Part shown: positions 37,327 to 48,337 of the stretch, piece by piece
Position numbering within the stretch: position 1 is the stretch's first letter
How the letters are laid out: every line of letters starts with the position of its first letter
Assembly (NCBI GenBank): GCA_017479885.1
Contig: JAFVBR010000030.1
Location: 124,001 to 188,000 of the forward strand
Direction: 5' to 3'
DNA length: 64,000 nt
DNA from: Paludibacteraceae bacterium
GTDB lineage: Bacteria > Bacteroidota > Bacteroidia > Bacteroidales > Paludibacteraceae
Made by a program: the position numbers and the translations under genes
The notes under the pieces: model-generated
Seen by the model: only the letters and a program-made list of their open reading frames with translations
Database searches by the model: none
What the model was told of the DNA's origin: nothing

Positions 37327-38439
37327 ATGCTGATGAAAAAACGCATATTGATAGATGCCACCACCGCCTCCCGTCGTATAGACGGGTTGACTCAATATAT
37401 ACTTAACACAGCTCTCTATCTGGATACCTCGAAGGCTGCATACACCATGATTTTCAGGAGAGGTGAGTGCCCGGAGAACTATGCGGAATGGTTTGCCGAG
37501 AAAGATATTGCGACAGAAGAGGTTGACATTCGCCCTATAGGTCCTGTGCGGGATTTTCAGTTCGCATGTTGGCTGAGTAAGAACGAAAAGAGGTTTGATG
37601 CGGCTTTCTTTCCGAGCAACCAGTTCCCTGTGGCAACCAGTCTGCCCTGTGTATATACTGTGCATGACCTTATTTATGAAGAATTTCCTGAGCAACTGGG
37701 CAAACTGAGTGGTTTGAAAAGGTGGTATCTGCACTGGAATGTTCACAAAGGACTGAAAAAGGCGAAAAGAGTAATAGCCGTCTCTGAATACACAAAAAGA
37801 GAGATTAAAAAATATCATCCGAATGTCGATGAAGGCAAGATAGAGGTAGTTTATGAAGGGTGGGAACACTTGAGAAACGTAAGACCTGCATTGTACACTG
37901 CGCCGTTTGAACATTATATTTTGTATGTAGGCAGTTCGCGCGGACACAAGAATCTGAACAGACTGATAGATGCCGCAGGTATATTGAAGGACCGACTGCC
38001 GGAGGGGTGGGGTGTGGTTATTGCAGGCAACAACAGTATGTTCACCCGGGAGCAGAAGACCAAGATATGTAATGTGAATGCAGGTAGGAAAGTGATTGAG
38101 CTTACAGGCTGGCTGTCAGAAGAAGAACTTGCTGGGTGTTTCAGCAGGGCTTCACTTTTTGTCTTTCCTTCTTTGTCCGAAGGATTCGGCATTCCTGTTC
38201 TTGAGGCATATTATTATGGCATACCCCTCCTGTTGTCAAACCATGCATCTCTGCCTGAGGTGGCTGGGGATGCCGCTATTTATTTCAATCCATACGATGC
38301 AGATGATATTGCGAGAAAACTTCTTGAAGCAATATTTGCCGACCACGGCAAACTGATTGAGACTCAGAAACGGCAACTTGGATTATATAGTTGGATTAAA
38401 ACGGCAGAGAAGGTTGATAATCTGCTGCTGAACTTGTAA
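37327..38439 (+). CDS. Glycosyltransferase family 4/1 (GT-B), mannosyl- or rhamnosyl-type
   Basis: About 370 residues from the ATG at 37327 (MLMKKRILIDATTASRRIDG); an ATG two codons later is also possible. GT-B fold: the donor-side GWLSEEELAGCFSRASLFVF and SLSEGFGIPVLEAYYYG, with the E-x7-E motif of GT4 enzymes. The first domain has YTVHDLIYEEFPEQ. Co-directional with the other transferases; a few bases separate it from both neighbours. Confidence 0.88.
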   Translation: MLMKKRILIDATTASRRIDGLTQYILNTALYLDTSKAAYTMIFRRGECPENYAEWFAEKDIATEEVDIRPIGPVRDFQFACWLSKNEKRFDAAFFPSNQFPVATSLPCVYTVHDLIYEEFPEQLGKLSGLKRWYLHWNVHKGLKKAKRVIAVSEYTKREIKKYHPNVDEGKIEVVYEGWEHLRNVRPALYTAPFEHYILYVGSSRGHKNLNRLIDAAGILKDRLPEGWGVVIAGNNSMFTREQKTKICNVNAGRKVIELTGWLSEEELAGCFSRASLFVFPSLSEGFGIPVLEAYYYGIPLLLSNHASLPEVAGDAAIYFNPYDADDIARKLLEAIFADHGKLIETQKRQLGLYSWIKTAEKVDNLLLNL

Positions 38440-38449
38440 TTGTCATTAT

Positions 38450-39571
38450 ATGAACCGGAAAAAGAAACTGGCATTTGTGGGCAACAGTAGCACTACCATG
38501 CATAACTTCCGCATGGGAGTGATGAAAGAGCTTGCCAAAAGCGATGAATACGAAGTTGTAGTACTGGCCCCACAGGACAACGATATAAAAGATTTTCGCG
38601 ACAACAATATACGTTTCATTCCTATTGATATCGAATGTAAGGGGATGAACCCGTTTTCAGACATAAAACTTGTGAATCAGTTGAAAAAGATTTACAAGAA
38701 AGAACATTTCGACCTTGTCTTTCACTATACTATCAAACCTGTTATTTATGGTTCTTGGGCAGCCAGACTGGCCGGTGTTCCGCAAATTTCCGTTATTACC
38801 GGACTCGGATATGCCTTTATTTCAAAAGGTTGGATCAACAAACTGGTTATCCGCATGTACCGTTCATCTCTCAAGTCTGCAAAAGAAGTGTGGTTTCTCA
38901 ATCAGGAAGATAAGATAATGTTTATTGAGAAAGAAATAGTTTCCGCGCATAAAACGCGTATCTTGAACGGTGAGGGTGTCAATCTTAAAAAATATGCTCC
39001 AAGACCTGCGCACAAGTCAAAGAACTTCAGTTTCCTGTTTGTTGGTCGTGTTTTATGGGACAAAGGGGTAGGCGAGTTCGTAGAAGCTGCACGTGTCGTT
39101 AGAAAGCAATACCCGCACGTGTGTTTTCGTTTGCTTGGACCTCTTGGTGCTAACAATCCTGCTTCCATCTCTCAGGAGCAGATGGAGAAATGGGTGCATG
39201 CTGGTGTAGTTAAGTATCTTGGGGAAACACACGATGTTGTGCCTTATATTACTGATGCGTCATGTATCGTTCTCCCTTCTTACAGAGAGGGTATATCACG
39301 TGTACTGCTCGAAGCGGCTGCTATGGAAAAACCTATTATCACATCCAATGTGCCAGGTTGCAGAGAAATTGTGATTGACGGAGTAAACGGGTTCTTGTGC
39401 GAACCGCAGAATGCAAGCAGTCTGATTGCATGTATGATGCACATGCTGTCAATATCTCAAGAAGAGCGTGATATTTTCGGTAAAAACGGAAGAGAACATG
39501 TACTTAAATATTATGATGAGGATATTACAATTCAAGTCTATAAAGACAAATTGAATAATTTGTTCTGTTGA
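38450..39571 (+). CDS. Glycosyltransferase family 4 (PglA-like)
   Basis: 373 residues. The N-terminal half has FVGNSSTTMHNFRMGVMKEL and FHYTIKPVIYGSWAARLAG, then VITGLGYAF, wording typical of undecaprenyl-linked galactosaminyl or glucosaminyl transferases of the PglA/Cap group. The C-terminal half has FVGRVLWDKGVGEFVEAA and SYREGISRVLLEAAAMEKP (E-x7-E). It would add an amino sugar onto a lipid-linked oligosaccharide. The substrate is inferred from family only. Confidence 0.88.
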   Translation: MNRKKKLAFVGNSSTTMHNFRMGVMKELAKSDEYEVVVLAPQDNDIKDFRDNNIRFIPIDIECKGMNPFSDIKLVNQLKKIYKKEHFDLVFHYTIKPVIYGSWAARLAGVPQISVITGLGYAFISKGWINKLVIRMYRSSLKSAKEVWFLNQEDKIMFIEKEIVSAHKTRILNGEGVNLKKYAPRPAHKSKNFSFLFVGRVLWDKGVGEFVEAARVVRKQYPHVCFRLLGPLGANNPASISQEQMEKWVHAGVVKYLGETHDVVPYITDASCIVLPSYREGISRVLLEAAAMEKPIITSNVPGCREIVIDGVNGFLCEPQNASSLIACMMHMLSISQEERDIFGKNGREHVLKYYDEDITIQVYKDKLNNLFC

Positions 39572-39632
39572 GCAGCATTGCCGGCAGATCATGATATGGC
39601 TGACGGCGAAACGTTTTAATTCCAATCAAACT

Positions 39633-40445
39633 ATGATAAACGTATCGGTAGTATTGTACAATTCTGACAAACAGCAGGTGAAACATCTGCTCGATATTTT
39701 GGCGCCGTCCGCTCAAGTGGGGCATATTTATCTGATTGACAACTCAGAGCAGTCCGACGAAGACTACAAACGTATTTACACAAAGAAAACAGAATACATA
39801 TTCAACGGCAGTAATCTTGGTTATGGCGCCGCTCACAATATTGGCATCAAAAAAACCCTAAAGAGCCGAATCGGATATCATCTTGTTGTTAATTCCGATA
39901 TCGATTTCGACCGTCAGATTCTCGAAGAGATGGCGGAGTATATGAAGAAGAACAAGGATGTGGGAATGTTGATGCCCAAAGTGCTCTATCCGGACGGCAG
40001 TTTGCAGTATCTGTGCAAACTTCTGCCTACGCCGCTTGACCTTATAGGCAGGCGTTTCCTGCCAAAGAAATGGATGGAGAAAAGAATGCAGCGCTTTGAA
40101 TTGAGAGACACCGGCTACAACCAACCGATGAATGTACCCTATCTGTCAGGCTGCTTTATGCTGATTCGTACAGAGGCGCTGCGAACAGTAGGCTTGTTTG
40201 ACGAGCAGTTCTTTATGTACCCCGAGGATATTGATCTTACTCGCCGCATGCACAGATGTTTCAAAACAATGTTTTATCCCTATGCAACTATAGTGCATAA
40301 CCATCAACACGGGTCATATAAATCGGGAAAACTGTTGAAGATACACATTGCCAACATGTGCCGCTATTTCAACAAATACGGGTGGTTTTTTGATAAAGAA
40401 CGTCGTCAGGTCAACACAGAGGTAATTAGGCAGTATCTTGCTTGA
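39633..40445 (+). CDS. Glycosyltransferase family 2 (WbbL-like)
   Basis: 270 residues from the ATG at 39633 (MINVSVVLYNSD), the usual start of this group; an ATG at 39591 would add 14 residues. Motifs: IYLIDNSEQSDED, NGSNLGYGAAHNIGI, NSDIDFD (DXD), YLSGCFMLIRTEAL and the EDIDLTRRMHR block of rhamnosyl-type GT2 enzymes. Last gene of the cluster; it converges on the DUF4294 gene with 15 bp between. Confidence 0.9.
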   Translation: MINVSVVLYNSDKQQVKHLLDILAPSAQVGHIYLIDNSEQSDEDYKRIYTKKTEYIFNGSNLGYGAAHNIGIKKTLKSRIGYHLVVNSDIDFDRQILEEMAEYMKKNKDVGMLMPKVLYPDGSLQYLCKLLPTPLDLIGRRFLPKKWMEKRMQRFELRDTGYNQPMNVPYLSGCFMLIRTEALRTVGLFDEQFFMYPEDIDLTRRMHRCFKTMFYPYATIVHNHQHGSYKSGKLLKIHIANMCRYFNKYGWFFDKERRQVNTEVIRQYLA

Positions 40446-40460
40446 CATATCTGTTGTCTG

Positions 40461-41060
40461 TTATAATTGTCCTGCTTCCACCAGCAGAATAATGCGCTCG
40501 GTTATTTTGTCTTTGTCATTACCGTCATATTCTTCTTTCAGGTTGTTGCCCACCATTTTGGCTATTCCCTGCCAGAAGTTCGCGACAAACGAACCTTTGT
40601 AGTATTTTATCACTTCGTATGAAGTTCTGCCCGACTCCCTGTCTATCAGTTTCATCAGCATCTGACCTTGGGCTGCTGTCATCTGGCGGAATTGGTCCTC
40701 ATACTGGTCGTACAGCACTTTCTCATATTGCTTCCAGAATTTTCTTTGCTCGCGTTTCGACATTCTTGACATCACCTGGTCGGTCTTTATCATTTCCTTG
40801 TTCAGAATCTTGGCTATTGGCAGAGTCTTCTTTACGTCACGCACTGTGCGCCAGTAGAATTTCTCCTGCTTCTTGCTTTTGAACCGCATGGGAGGAAATA
40901 CATACACATCGTGCAGATACGCAAGGAACAACGTGTCCGTGCCGCGTATCTGGACAGCAAGCGAGTCGAGATGTGCTTTGGTGTTCTCCTCCGCATTGCC
41001 CGTTATAGCCACCATGCTGAGGCTAATAATCAGTGCAATATGAAGTATTTTGCTTCTCAT
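40461..41060 (-). CDS. DUF4294 family secreted protein
   Basis: 199 residues from the ATG at 41060 (MRSKILHIALIISLSMVAI), with a signal peptide ending near GNAEE. The mature part has the family segment LFLAYLHDVYVFPPMRFKSK and a Lys/Arg-rich helical body, with a conserved KREQRKFWKQYEKVLYDQYE stretch. DUF4294 is common in Bacteroidetes and has no known function. It diverges from cca with a shared promoter region. Confidence 0.85.
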   Translation of the reverse strand: MRSKILHIALIISLSMVAITGNAEENTKAHLDSLAVQIRGTDTLFLAYLHDVYVFPPMRFKSKKQEKFYWRTVRDVKKTLPIAKILNKEMIKTDQVMSRMSKREQRKFWKQYEKVLYDQYEDQFRQMTAAQGQMLMKLIDRESGRTSYEVIKYYKGSFVANFWQGIAKMVGNNLKEEYDGNDKDKITERIILLVEAGQL

Positions 41061-41067
41061 TTGACTG

Positions 41068-41112
41068 CAAAGATACAACATTTGTGCCAATTATAAAAAA
41101 TTATTACCTTTG
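41068..41112. promoter_or_regulatory. Divergent promoters of the DUF4294 gene and cca
   Basis: Plus: TTTG 41081-41084, 20 bp, TACCTTTG 41105-41112. Minus: TATCTTTG 41068-41075, only 7 bp from its own start codon, with no good -33 match. Confidence 0.65.
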
Positions 41113-41199
41113 CAGTGCATTTCAAAACATAAACTATAAACCCCTATAGCTGCCTGACAGGGATAAATCTGTTCAATATATTGGAAATAATAATGTCGC

Positions 41200-42606
41200 A
41201 TGAATCTTGAAAACTCCATACAAACCCCGGTCTTCCGTCTTATTGGCGAAGAAGCCGACCGTCTTGGTCTCGAATGTTATGTCATTGGAGGTTGGGTACG
41301 CGATCTCTTGCTTCATAGACCTTCTAAAGATATTGATATTGTTGTCGTTGGCTCGGGTATAAGTCTGGCTGAAGCCGTGGCTAAACGCCTCGGCAAAGGT
41401 GCACATCTGGCTGTATTCAAAACCTATGGTACTGCACAGGTGAAAAAAGGGGAAACCGAACTGGAGTTTGTTGGGGCAAGGCGCGAAAGCTACCGCAGCG
41501 AGAGCCGTAACCCGATTGTGGAAACGGGTACCTTGGAAGAAGACCAGAATCGCCGCGATTTTACCATCAATGCTCTTGCTCTTTGTCTCAATAAAAACAG
41601 ATACGGAGAACTGCTTGACCCGTTCGGAGGTATTGCCGACCTCGAGGACTGCACCATACGCACGCCTCTTGATCCAGACATCACTTTCTCAGACGACCCG
41701 CTACGGATGATGCGAGGCATTCGCTTTGCTTCACAACTCGGGTTCTGTCTCGCTCCTGAAACATTCATGGCTATTAAGCGAAATTGCGAGAGAATAAACA
41801 TCATAACCAAAGAGCGCATTGCCGACGAACTAAACAAGATTATGCTCTCCCGCCGTCCTTCTGTCGGCTGGAAATTGCTTGATAGCACGGGGCTGCTGCC
41901 ACTGGTATTCCCTGAACTTGCCGAACTCAAAGGAGTGGAGACCAAAGACGGTCGCGGACACAAAGATGTCTTTCTTCACACTCTGCAGGTGCTTGACAAT
42001 GTAGCCTCGAAGTCTGATTACCTTTGGCTGCGTTGGGCGGCTCTGCTGCATGATATAGGTAAACCCAAGTCCAAACAGTGGGAACCGGGCGCAGGATGGA
42101 CTTTCCGTAACCACAACTATCTCGGGGCCCGCATGATTCCGCGTATCTTCAAAAAGATGAAACTGCCGCAGAACGAGAAGATGGATTATGTCATCAAACT
42201 GGTTGATCTCCACATGCGCCCTATCAATCTGATTGAAGACACTGTGACCGACAGTGCTGTGCGACGCTTACTGTTCGAAGCGGGTGACGACATCGATGAC
42301 CTGATGCTGCTCTGCAATGCCGACATAACTTCAAAGAACGAGGACAAAGTGCGCCGCTATCACCAAAACTACGAATTAGTCAAGCAGAAAATGGTAGAAC
42401 TGGAAGAGAAAGACCGTATCCGGAATTTCCAGCCCCCGGTCAGAGGAGAAGAGATTATGCAACTGCTATCTTTAGAACCATGCAGTTTGGTGGGCGAACT
42501 CAAGTCTGCTATTAAAGATGCTATTCTTGATGGCGTCATTCCCAACGAATACGAACCTGCCAAAGCGTATCTGATGCAACTGGCGAAAGAAAGAGGACTC
42601 ATCTGA
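41200..42606 (+). CDS. cca: CCA tRNA nucleotidyltransferase with HD domain
   Basis: 468 residues. It adds CCA to tRNA 3' ends. The nucleotidyltransferase site is GGWVRD (30-35) with the DxD pair D44/D46; then RRDFTINALA, the ATP/CTP-selecting DDPLRMMRGIRFA block and RIADELNKIML. A C-terminal HD phosphohydrolase domain starts near residue 260 (LLHDIGKPKSK). The tRNA-Pro of this window lacks encoded CCA, so this activity is essential here. Its 3' end overlaps that of the next, convergent gene by 8 bp. Confidence 0.96.
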   Translation: MNLENSIQTPVFRLIGEEADRLGLECYVIGGWVRDLLLHRPSKDIDIVVVGSGISLAEAVAKRLGKGAHLAVFKTYGTAQVKKGETELEFVGARRESYRSESRNPIVETGTLEEDQNRRDFTINALALCLNKNRYGELLDPFGGIADLEDCTIRTPLDPDITFSDDPLRMMRGIRFASQLGFCLAPETFMAIKRNCERINIITKERIADELNKIMLSRRPSVGWKLLDSTGLLPLVFPELAELKGVETKDGRGHKDVFLHTLQVLDNVASKSDYLWLRWAALLHDIGKPKSKQWEPGAGWTFRNHNYLGARMIPRIFKKMKLPQNEKMDYVIKLVDLHMRPINLIEDTVTDSAVRRLLFEAGDDIDDLMLLCNADITSKNEDKVRRYHQNYELVKQKMVELEEKDRIRNFQPPVRGEEIMQLLSLEPCSLVGELKSAIKDAILDGVIPNEYEPAKAYLMQLAKERGLI

Positions 42607-42614
42607 GTCCTCTT
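42591..42614. terminator. Perfect palindrome over two converging stop codons
   Basis: AAGAGGACTCA and TGAGTCCTCTT pair over 11 bp around TC. The stem includes both the cca stop and the stop of the 42599-43714 gene. Neither strand has a good T tract, so it may be a mutual terminator or an mRNA end-protecting stem. Confidence 0.65.
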
Positions 42615-43714
42615 GTTGTGCTTATACATTGCCCTTGCAAAGAATAGTATCTGTTTTTTTGCCTGATAAACAGTTGCCCGTTTATCATCACGAGCTGGCT
42701 GTCAAGTTCGCTCGCTGTGCATGTGTTCTCTACCGATGTGGCGGTCTTTTTGATGTATTTGTAAATTGGGGGCTCGCCTTCATCCTCATCACTGGTGGTA
42801 TAGAAGGTCGTCGTGTCAAGCCAGCATATCGCTTCGCCCTGCCATTCTTCTTTGTAGCATTCTATCTGCTCTGGTTGTCGCTTCAGCGTTTCGCTTATGC
42901 TCTCCTCGCCGTCTCTATGCCAGATTAGTGTTGCGGACAGACTCGGAAGATTGTTGTTGTGGTTTTTTATCAGTATCTTGCTGCCATCGGGGGAAATATC
43001 TGCACCTGTCACCAGATGGAATCCGCGTTTGCCGTCTGAACCCAAGTCGCTCTTTACGCCAAGGTCGCATACTTTGCTCAAAGTTTGAACTTCTGTGCCA
43101 TAGTCCAAACTCATCGGCAGACTGTAAACAGAGCACACATTATAATATACTTTGGTGATTACATATATTGTCTGCTCTATATTGTCATACATTATTGCTT
43201 CGGCGTTGTGAAGTCCGTCTGGATATTCGTATTTTATGTATGATGCTTCTATCTTCTTGTTTTCTGTATTGGTGCCGGTGGTTATTGCAGGTTCTTCAAA
43301 ATATATAATGTGGTAGTTGCCGGTGGTTTCGTTGTTGTCTCCGAATGCTCCTACGAAAAGATAATTCTTGTCTTCAAATACACCGCCGCACATATCTTCC
43401 CAATCCCAGCGGGAGGGTAGGTTGCTGAAACTGATTTTCATGTAAGCGGTATTGCCTTTTTCATCGGTTGCTACCACTTGACGGTAGTCGTCACTCTCCA
43501 TCCAGATATAACCCGGAGTTACTCGCGAACAGGCAATTCCTGATATCTCAGGCAAAACGGTAGAGGTTTTTACCGCACCGCATTGTCTCCTTACAAACTC
43601 GTTGTTGAGCAACAATGTGTCGCCGTTATAGATTATGGTCGGTGTGAATGCGAACATTTCGCTTGCAGCAATCATAGCACACACTGCAATAGCAAGGGCG
43701 AATGGCTTTTTCAT
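42599..43714 (-). CDS. Secreted protein, probable beta-propeller
   Basis: 371 residues with signal peptide MKKPFALAIAVCAMIAASEM. The mature part has ISGIACSRVTPGYIWMESDD, then repeated beta blocks (NYLFVGAFGDN, AEAIMYDNIEQTIYVITKV, GADISPDGSKILIKNH), a pattern of SdiA-regulated/esterase-like propellers that report item by item. The C-terminus (VMINGQLFIRQKNRYYSLQG) resembles the short tail module of Prevotella secreted proteins, also seen on the pectate lyase. Function unknown. Confidence 0.8.
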   Translation of the reverse strand: MKKPFALAIAVCAMIAASEMFAFTPTIIYNGDTLLLNNEFVRRQCGAVKTSTVLPEISGIACSRVTPGYIWMESDDYRQVVATDEKGNTAYMKISFSNLPSRWDWEDMCGGVFEDKNYLFVGAFGDNNETTGNYHIIYFEEPAITTGTNTENKKIEASYIKYEYPDGLHNAEAIMYDNIEQTIYVITKVYYNVCSVYSLPMSLDYGTEVQTLSKVCDLGVKSDLGSDGKRGFHLVTGADISPDGSKILIKNHNNNLPSLSATLIWHRDGEESISETLKRQPEQIECYKEEWQGEAICWLDTTTFYTTSDEDEGEPPIYKYIKKTATSVENTCTASELDSQLVMINGQLFIRQKNRYYSLQGQCISTTRGLR

Positions 43715-44024
43715 TGTATCGTATCTTTTTATGTTTTACGCATAATTAATATGATGCAAAGTTATTCTTTGCAGCAAACTAATACAACTTTTTTGCCATG
43801 AAATTTTGATTTTTTCCTGATTCTGTTTCGGATATCCTTGTTTATGCAGGTGCTTTGACGTTGCAAGGCACTATTTTACAGCCTGTTGTGTCTATTGTCA
43901 AGAATGAGTTGTTTCGTAACCTTTCGTAACTGTTTCATTTGAAAAACATTATACCGTCATATCAATCTCGCTTGCGAAAGATTCACGATAGATTAGTGAA
44001 ACATAGAGCCGAGACTTGCAAAAG
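43715..44024. other. Intergenic region 3' of vanZ
   Basis: 310 bp. It contains the promoter of the propeller gene (43757-43787) and AT-rich sequence with no ORF of note. A plus-strand CGTAAC-type repeat (CGTAACctttCGTAACtgttt, 43916 on) is seen. Confidence 0.6.
43757..43787 (-). promoter_or_regulatory. Promoter of the propeller gene
   Basis: Minus strand TTG (43785-43787), 20 bp, TAACTTTG (43757-43764), 43 bp before the ATG. Confidence 0.7.
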
Positions 44025-44399
44025 TTATTTGCGAATACAATAGCGGCTTGCCTGCACCATAAGTGCACCTGTTGTCGCGCCTGCTATGTCTGCCGCCCAA
44101 TCAAGCCATTCTCCCGTCCGAGGAGGAAAACAATATTCCTGCAGCAGTTCTATTGCACCCCCGTATATTGCAGAAACCGCTATCGCTATTGCCAATACTA
44201 TAGAGGGTCTTACCCTGTCGCGCAGAAGGTCTCCTGACAATATTGCTGACAGAATCACGTACATCACCAGATGCACCCACTTGTCAATATAAGGTATCGG
44301 CATCGGAGGCAGCTGAAAATGGGGTTCTCTTAGCAAACTCAGATACATTATCAAACCTGCTGCCAGAAATGTCGGAATATAGTTAAAGATACGTCTCAT
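44025..44399 (-). CDS. VanZ-like membrane protein
   Basis: 124 residues from the ATG at 44399 (MRRIFNYIPTFLAAGLIMYL). Four hydrophobic helices. VanZ-type motifs: PYIDKWVHLVMYVILSAIL near the first loop and the final AIELLQEYCFPPRTGEWLDW, then DIAGATTGAL. VanZ proteins confer low teicoplanin resistance in Gram-positives; in Bacteroidales the role is unknown. Probably the last gene of smpB-gpmI-vanZ on the minus strand. Confidence 0.87.
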   Translation of the reverse strand: MRRIFNYIPTFLAAGLIMYLSLLREPHFQLPPMPIPYIDKWVHLVMYVILSAILSGDLLRDRVRPSIVLAIAIAVSAIYGGAIELLQEYCFPPRTGEWLDWAADIAGATTGALMVQASRYCIRK

Positions 44400-44482
44400 A
44401 ACTCTAACTCTCCATGGCTTTGCTGATTGTTCCGCTCCGTCGGCTGACGGAGAGGATAAGCACGCTAAACTAAAATTCTCTA

Positions 44483-46032
<1,550 letters not shown>

Positions 46033-46093
46033 ATCTTTATTGTTTATTTATCCTATCTCTTATAGTGAAATACTCTTTCAGCGCAGAGGTCTT

Positions 46094-46549
46094 TTATCTT
46101 TTAGCATAGCGGTCTAATTCCCTCCTGTCATCCTTCTCCCTTAGCGACTGCCGTTTGTCGTATGTGTGCTTGCCCTGACAGAGTGCAATCTCCACTTTAG
46201 CACGCGAATTTTCGTCTATATAAAGCCTAAGCGGAATGATTGTTTTTCCGGTCTCCTTCGTTTGCCTCAGCAGTTTCTGCAACTCCTTCTTCTGAAGCAA
46301 CAATTTTCTGTCTCTGCGTGGTATATGGTTGTTGTAAGTACCAAGCGCATACTCCGCAATATGCATGTTCTTCACCCACAGCTCCGTCCCGTAAAACTGG
46401 CAATACGTATCACTCAGCGAGGCTTTCGACTCACGGATACTTTTTATCTCTGTTCCGAATAGTTGAATGCCTGCCGTGTAGCGGTCCAGTATCTCATAGT
46501 CGAACCACGCACGCTTGTTCTTTATGTTTACGTCTGACTTCTTGTGCAT
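46094..46549 (-). CDS. smpB: SsrA-binding protein SmpB
   Basis: 151 residues from the ATG at 46549. It partners tmRNA in rescue of stalled ribosomes. It has [20 protein letters not shown], the [21 protein letters not shown]-binding block and the basic C-terminal tail ([20 protein letters not shown]) that enters the mRNA channel. No tmRNA gene is in the window. A consensus promoter lies 31 bp upstream. Confidence 0.95.
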   Translation of the reverse strand: MHKKSDVNIKNKRAWFDYEILDRYTAGIQLFGTEIKSIRESKASLSDTYCQFYGTELWVKNMHIAEYALGTYNNHIPRRDRKLLLQKKELQKLLRQTKETGKTIIPLRLYIDENSRAKVEIALCQGKHTYDKRQSLREKDDRRELDRYAKR

Positions 46550-46579
46550 AATTGTATATGCTATGCCCGAATTAGCGTG

Positions 46580-46648
46580 CAAAGTTACTGCATTTTTTGC
46601 GAAAGGACAAATTATATTTGCGAGTGTTAAATAAATGTTATATTTTTG
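46580..46648. promoter_or_regulatory. Divergent promoters of smpB and the 46695 lipoprotein
   Basis: Minus: TTTG 46608-46611, 20 bp, TAACTTTG 46580-46587. Plus: TTTG 46617-46620, 20 bp, TATTTTTG 46641-46648. The two are back to back without overlap. Confidence 0.78.
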
Positions 46649-46694
46649 CATGTTGTTATCAATAATATATAATAATATTTAATGTCCCTCTTCT

Positions 46695-48176
46695 ATGAAC
46701 AATTTCCGCAATCTGTCTTCAATGCTCGTCTTGGCACTCGTTTTTTCAGGGTGCAACCTGTTCAGTTCTCCTTCTAACCAAGAGGAGAAACCCGATGACA
46801 ACACTCCACAAGAGGAAACTCCAAAAGAAATACTAATCACTTCTGACGAAATCATCGGTATTTTCACAACAGACAAAGAGGAAGGAAACGACTTGTTTAT
46901 CTTTCATGAAGACAATACAGGTGAGTATTTCAGCCAATATGACAACCCGAATGTCGGTGCCGACACCGCATATTTCAATTGGCAGTTGGATGAATATACG
47001 GGTGTTGTTTCCTGTACTTGTCCTGATGCTAATTATCAATTTTTCACTAAGTCATATAGTACGGTGAAGAAATATGAGACTTTCAACTTGTCGGCAAAGA
47101 AGAGTGACACGGAAGAGTACAAACTCGTGGTATCATTGGATAATGAAAAATGGTGGTATTTAAGTGATTTGGAGGAAAGACCGTATATGTATAGTCACCC
47201 CACTTTTGTTGTGGCTACCTCTAATGGCACAAGTAAGATAAAAGTAACATCTTTTGTCGAATATTTTGCCCTCTTTATCGACAATTATGATAATGACAAT
47301 GAAATTGATATTCAATTTGATGTGACATGGTTAAAAGTACGGGAGAAAATCAATGATGGTGTAAGAACATCTTCCGGTAAAACATATACCCGACTAAGAT
47401 ATTTAATAGATTGCGAAAACAACTATGGCGAAGAAAGAAGTGCAACGATTACAATGAGTAAGAAGTCGGGAGAAGTGCATATATATCCCCTTGTTCAAGA
47501 GAGAATCACTACGATGAGCATGATGGGCTTTGATTTTACGTATAATGGCCAGACATACACAGGTTGGCAGCTCAATTCCAATGCCGCTTCTCCTGCGTGT
47601 GCTGCATGGGTGGATAATTACGACAATAAAACCATATATGTCAATACAGGAGCCTCTTGGTGTACATATTCCAAAACCATTCTCTATGATGTACCCGCCG
47701 GCGATGGATATAGATGGAGGTTTGACTTTAGTGTCACTAAAAACTATAGTTACAACCGTATGACCACAATCACTTTCTACAAGGATAATGGCGAGTCTGC
47801 AACTCAGACATTGGTGCAAGATGGTCCGTTAGGCGAGCAAAGCAGCGGTGGTGGCGGTTCCTCCGGCGGAGGCTCGAGTGGCGGGTCCTCAAGTGATGAT
47901 ACCAAGGGTTACACTATCACACGCACCAGTGTGTGCGCTATCTATGCCCTCGACAATCAAAGCACCGGCACCAAATATTCCAAATCATACTACAAGTGGG
48001 TATCATCTTCCGGCAGAGTGATACTTAGTATTTCAAGTTCAAATAGTGCTTATTGGATAGGTGTAGCGTCTAAAAACTACGACTCAACTTGCAAAGGGCA
48101 TATAGTGTCAAGTTACGACTATAAGTTTGTTGACTATAGCCCGGTCGGAGGTGCTTGGTATTACTATTTTAACTGA
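46695..48176 (+). CDS. Large modular lipoprotein with Gly/Ser linker
   Basis: 493 residues. Signal and lipobox VFSGC, an acidic Pro-rich spacer, then beta-rich domains to about residue 370. They include BACON-like blocks such as DVTWLKVREKINDG and a RSATITMSKKSGEVHIYPLV strand pattern. A flexible linker of G and S (about 377-396, GGGGSSGGGSSGGSSS) joins a Tyr/Ser-rich C-terminal domain of about 95 residues ending GGAWYYYFN. The linker and Tyr-rich end recur in the gene at 54021. Probably surface-exposed; function unknown. It has its own promoter. Confidence 0.82.
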   Translation: MNNFRNLSSMLVLALVFSGCNLFSSPSNQEEKPDDNTPQEETPKEILITSDEIIGIFTTDKEEGNDLFIFHEDNTGEYFSQYDNPNVGADTAYFNWQLDEYTGVVSCTCPDANYQFFTKSYSTVKKYETFNLSAKKSDTEEYKLVVSLDNEKWWYLSDLEERPYMYSHPTFVVATSNGTSKIKVTSFVEYFALFIDNYDNDNEIDIQFDVTWLKVREKINDGVRTSSGKTYTRLRYLIDCENNYGEERSATITMSKKSGEVHIYPLVQERITTMSMMGFDFTYNGQTYTGWQLNSNAASPACAAWVDNYDNKTIYVNTGASWCTYSKTILYDVPAGDGYRWRFDFSVTKNYSYNRMTTITFYKDNGESATQTLVQDGPLGEQSSGGGGSSGGGSSGGSSSDDTKGYTITRTSVCAIYALDNQSTGTKYSKSYYKWVSSSGRVILSISSSNSAYWIGVASKNYDSTCKGHIVSSYDYKFVDYSPVGGAWYYYFN

Positions 48177-48290
48177 TAGACAATTTATAATTGCCTTTAT
48201 AAATTAGGAGACGAGCACGTTGGCGGAATTAAACCACGCATTTGACTCTTCTTGTAGTCCTTTAACTTGCAATACTTGTATATTCTCCCT

Positions 48291-48334
48291 ACCGTACTAT
48301 CACCGTAGTATCACCGCAGTATCACCGTACTATC
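48291..48334. repeat. Four copies of an 11-bp tandem repeat
   Basis: ACCGTACTATC, ACCGTAGTATC, ACCGCAGTATC, ACCGTACTATC. Same unit length and same TATC end as the array at 21912. Confidence 0.92.
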
Positions 48335-48337
48335 ACT

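Noticed and set aside
46044..46700. A tmRNA gene next to smpB
   Set aside because: No tRNA-like ends or tag-peptide frame found; the region is filled by smpB and two promoters.
47850..47905. Gly/Ser linker as a cloning artefact
   Set aside because: The GGGGS-like stretch uses mixed natural codons, continues into native-looking domains on both sides, and recurs in different form at 54400.
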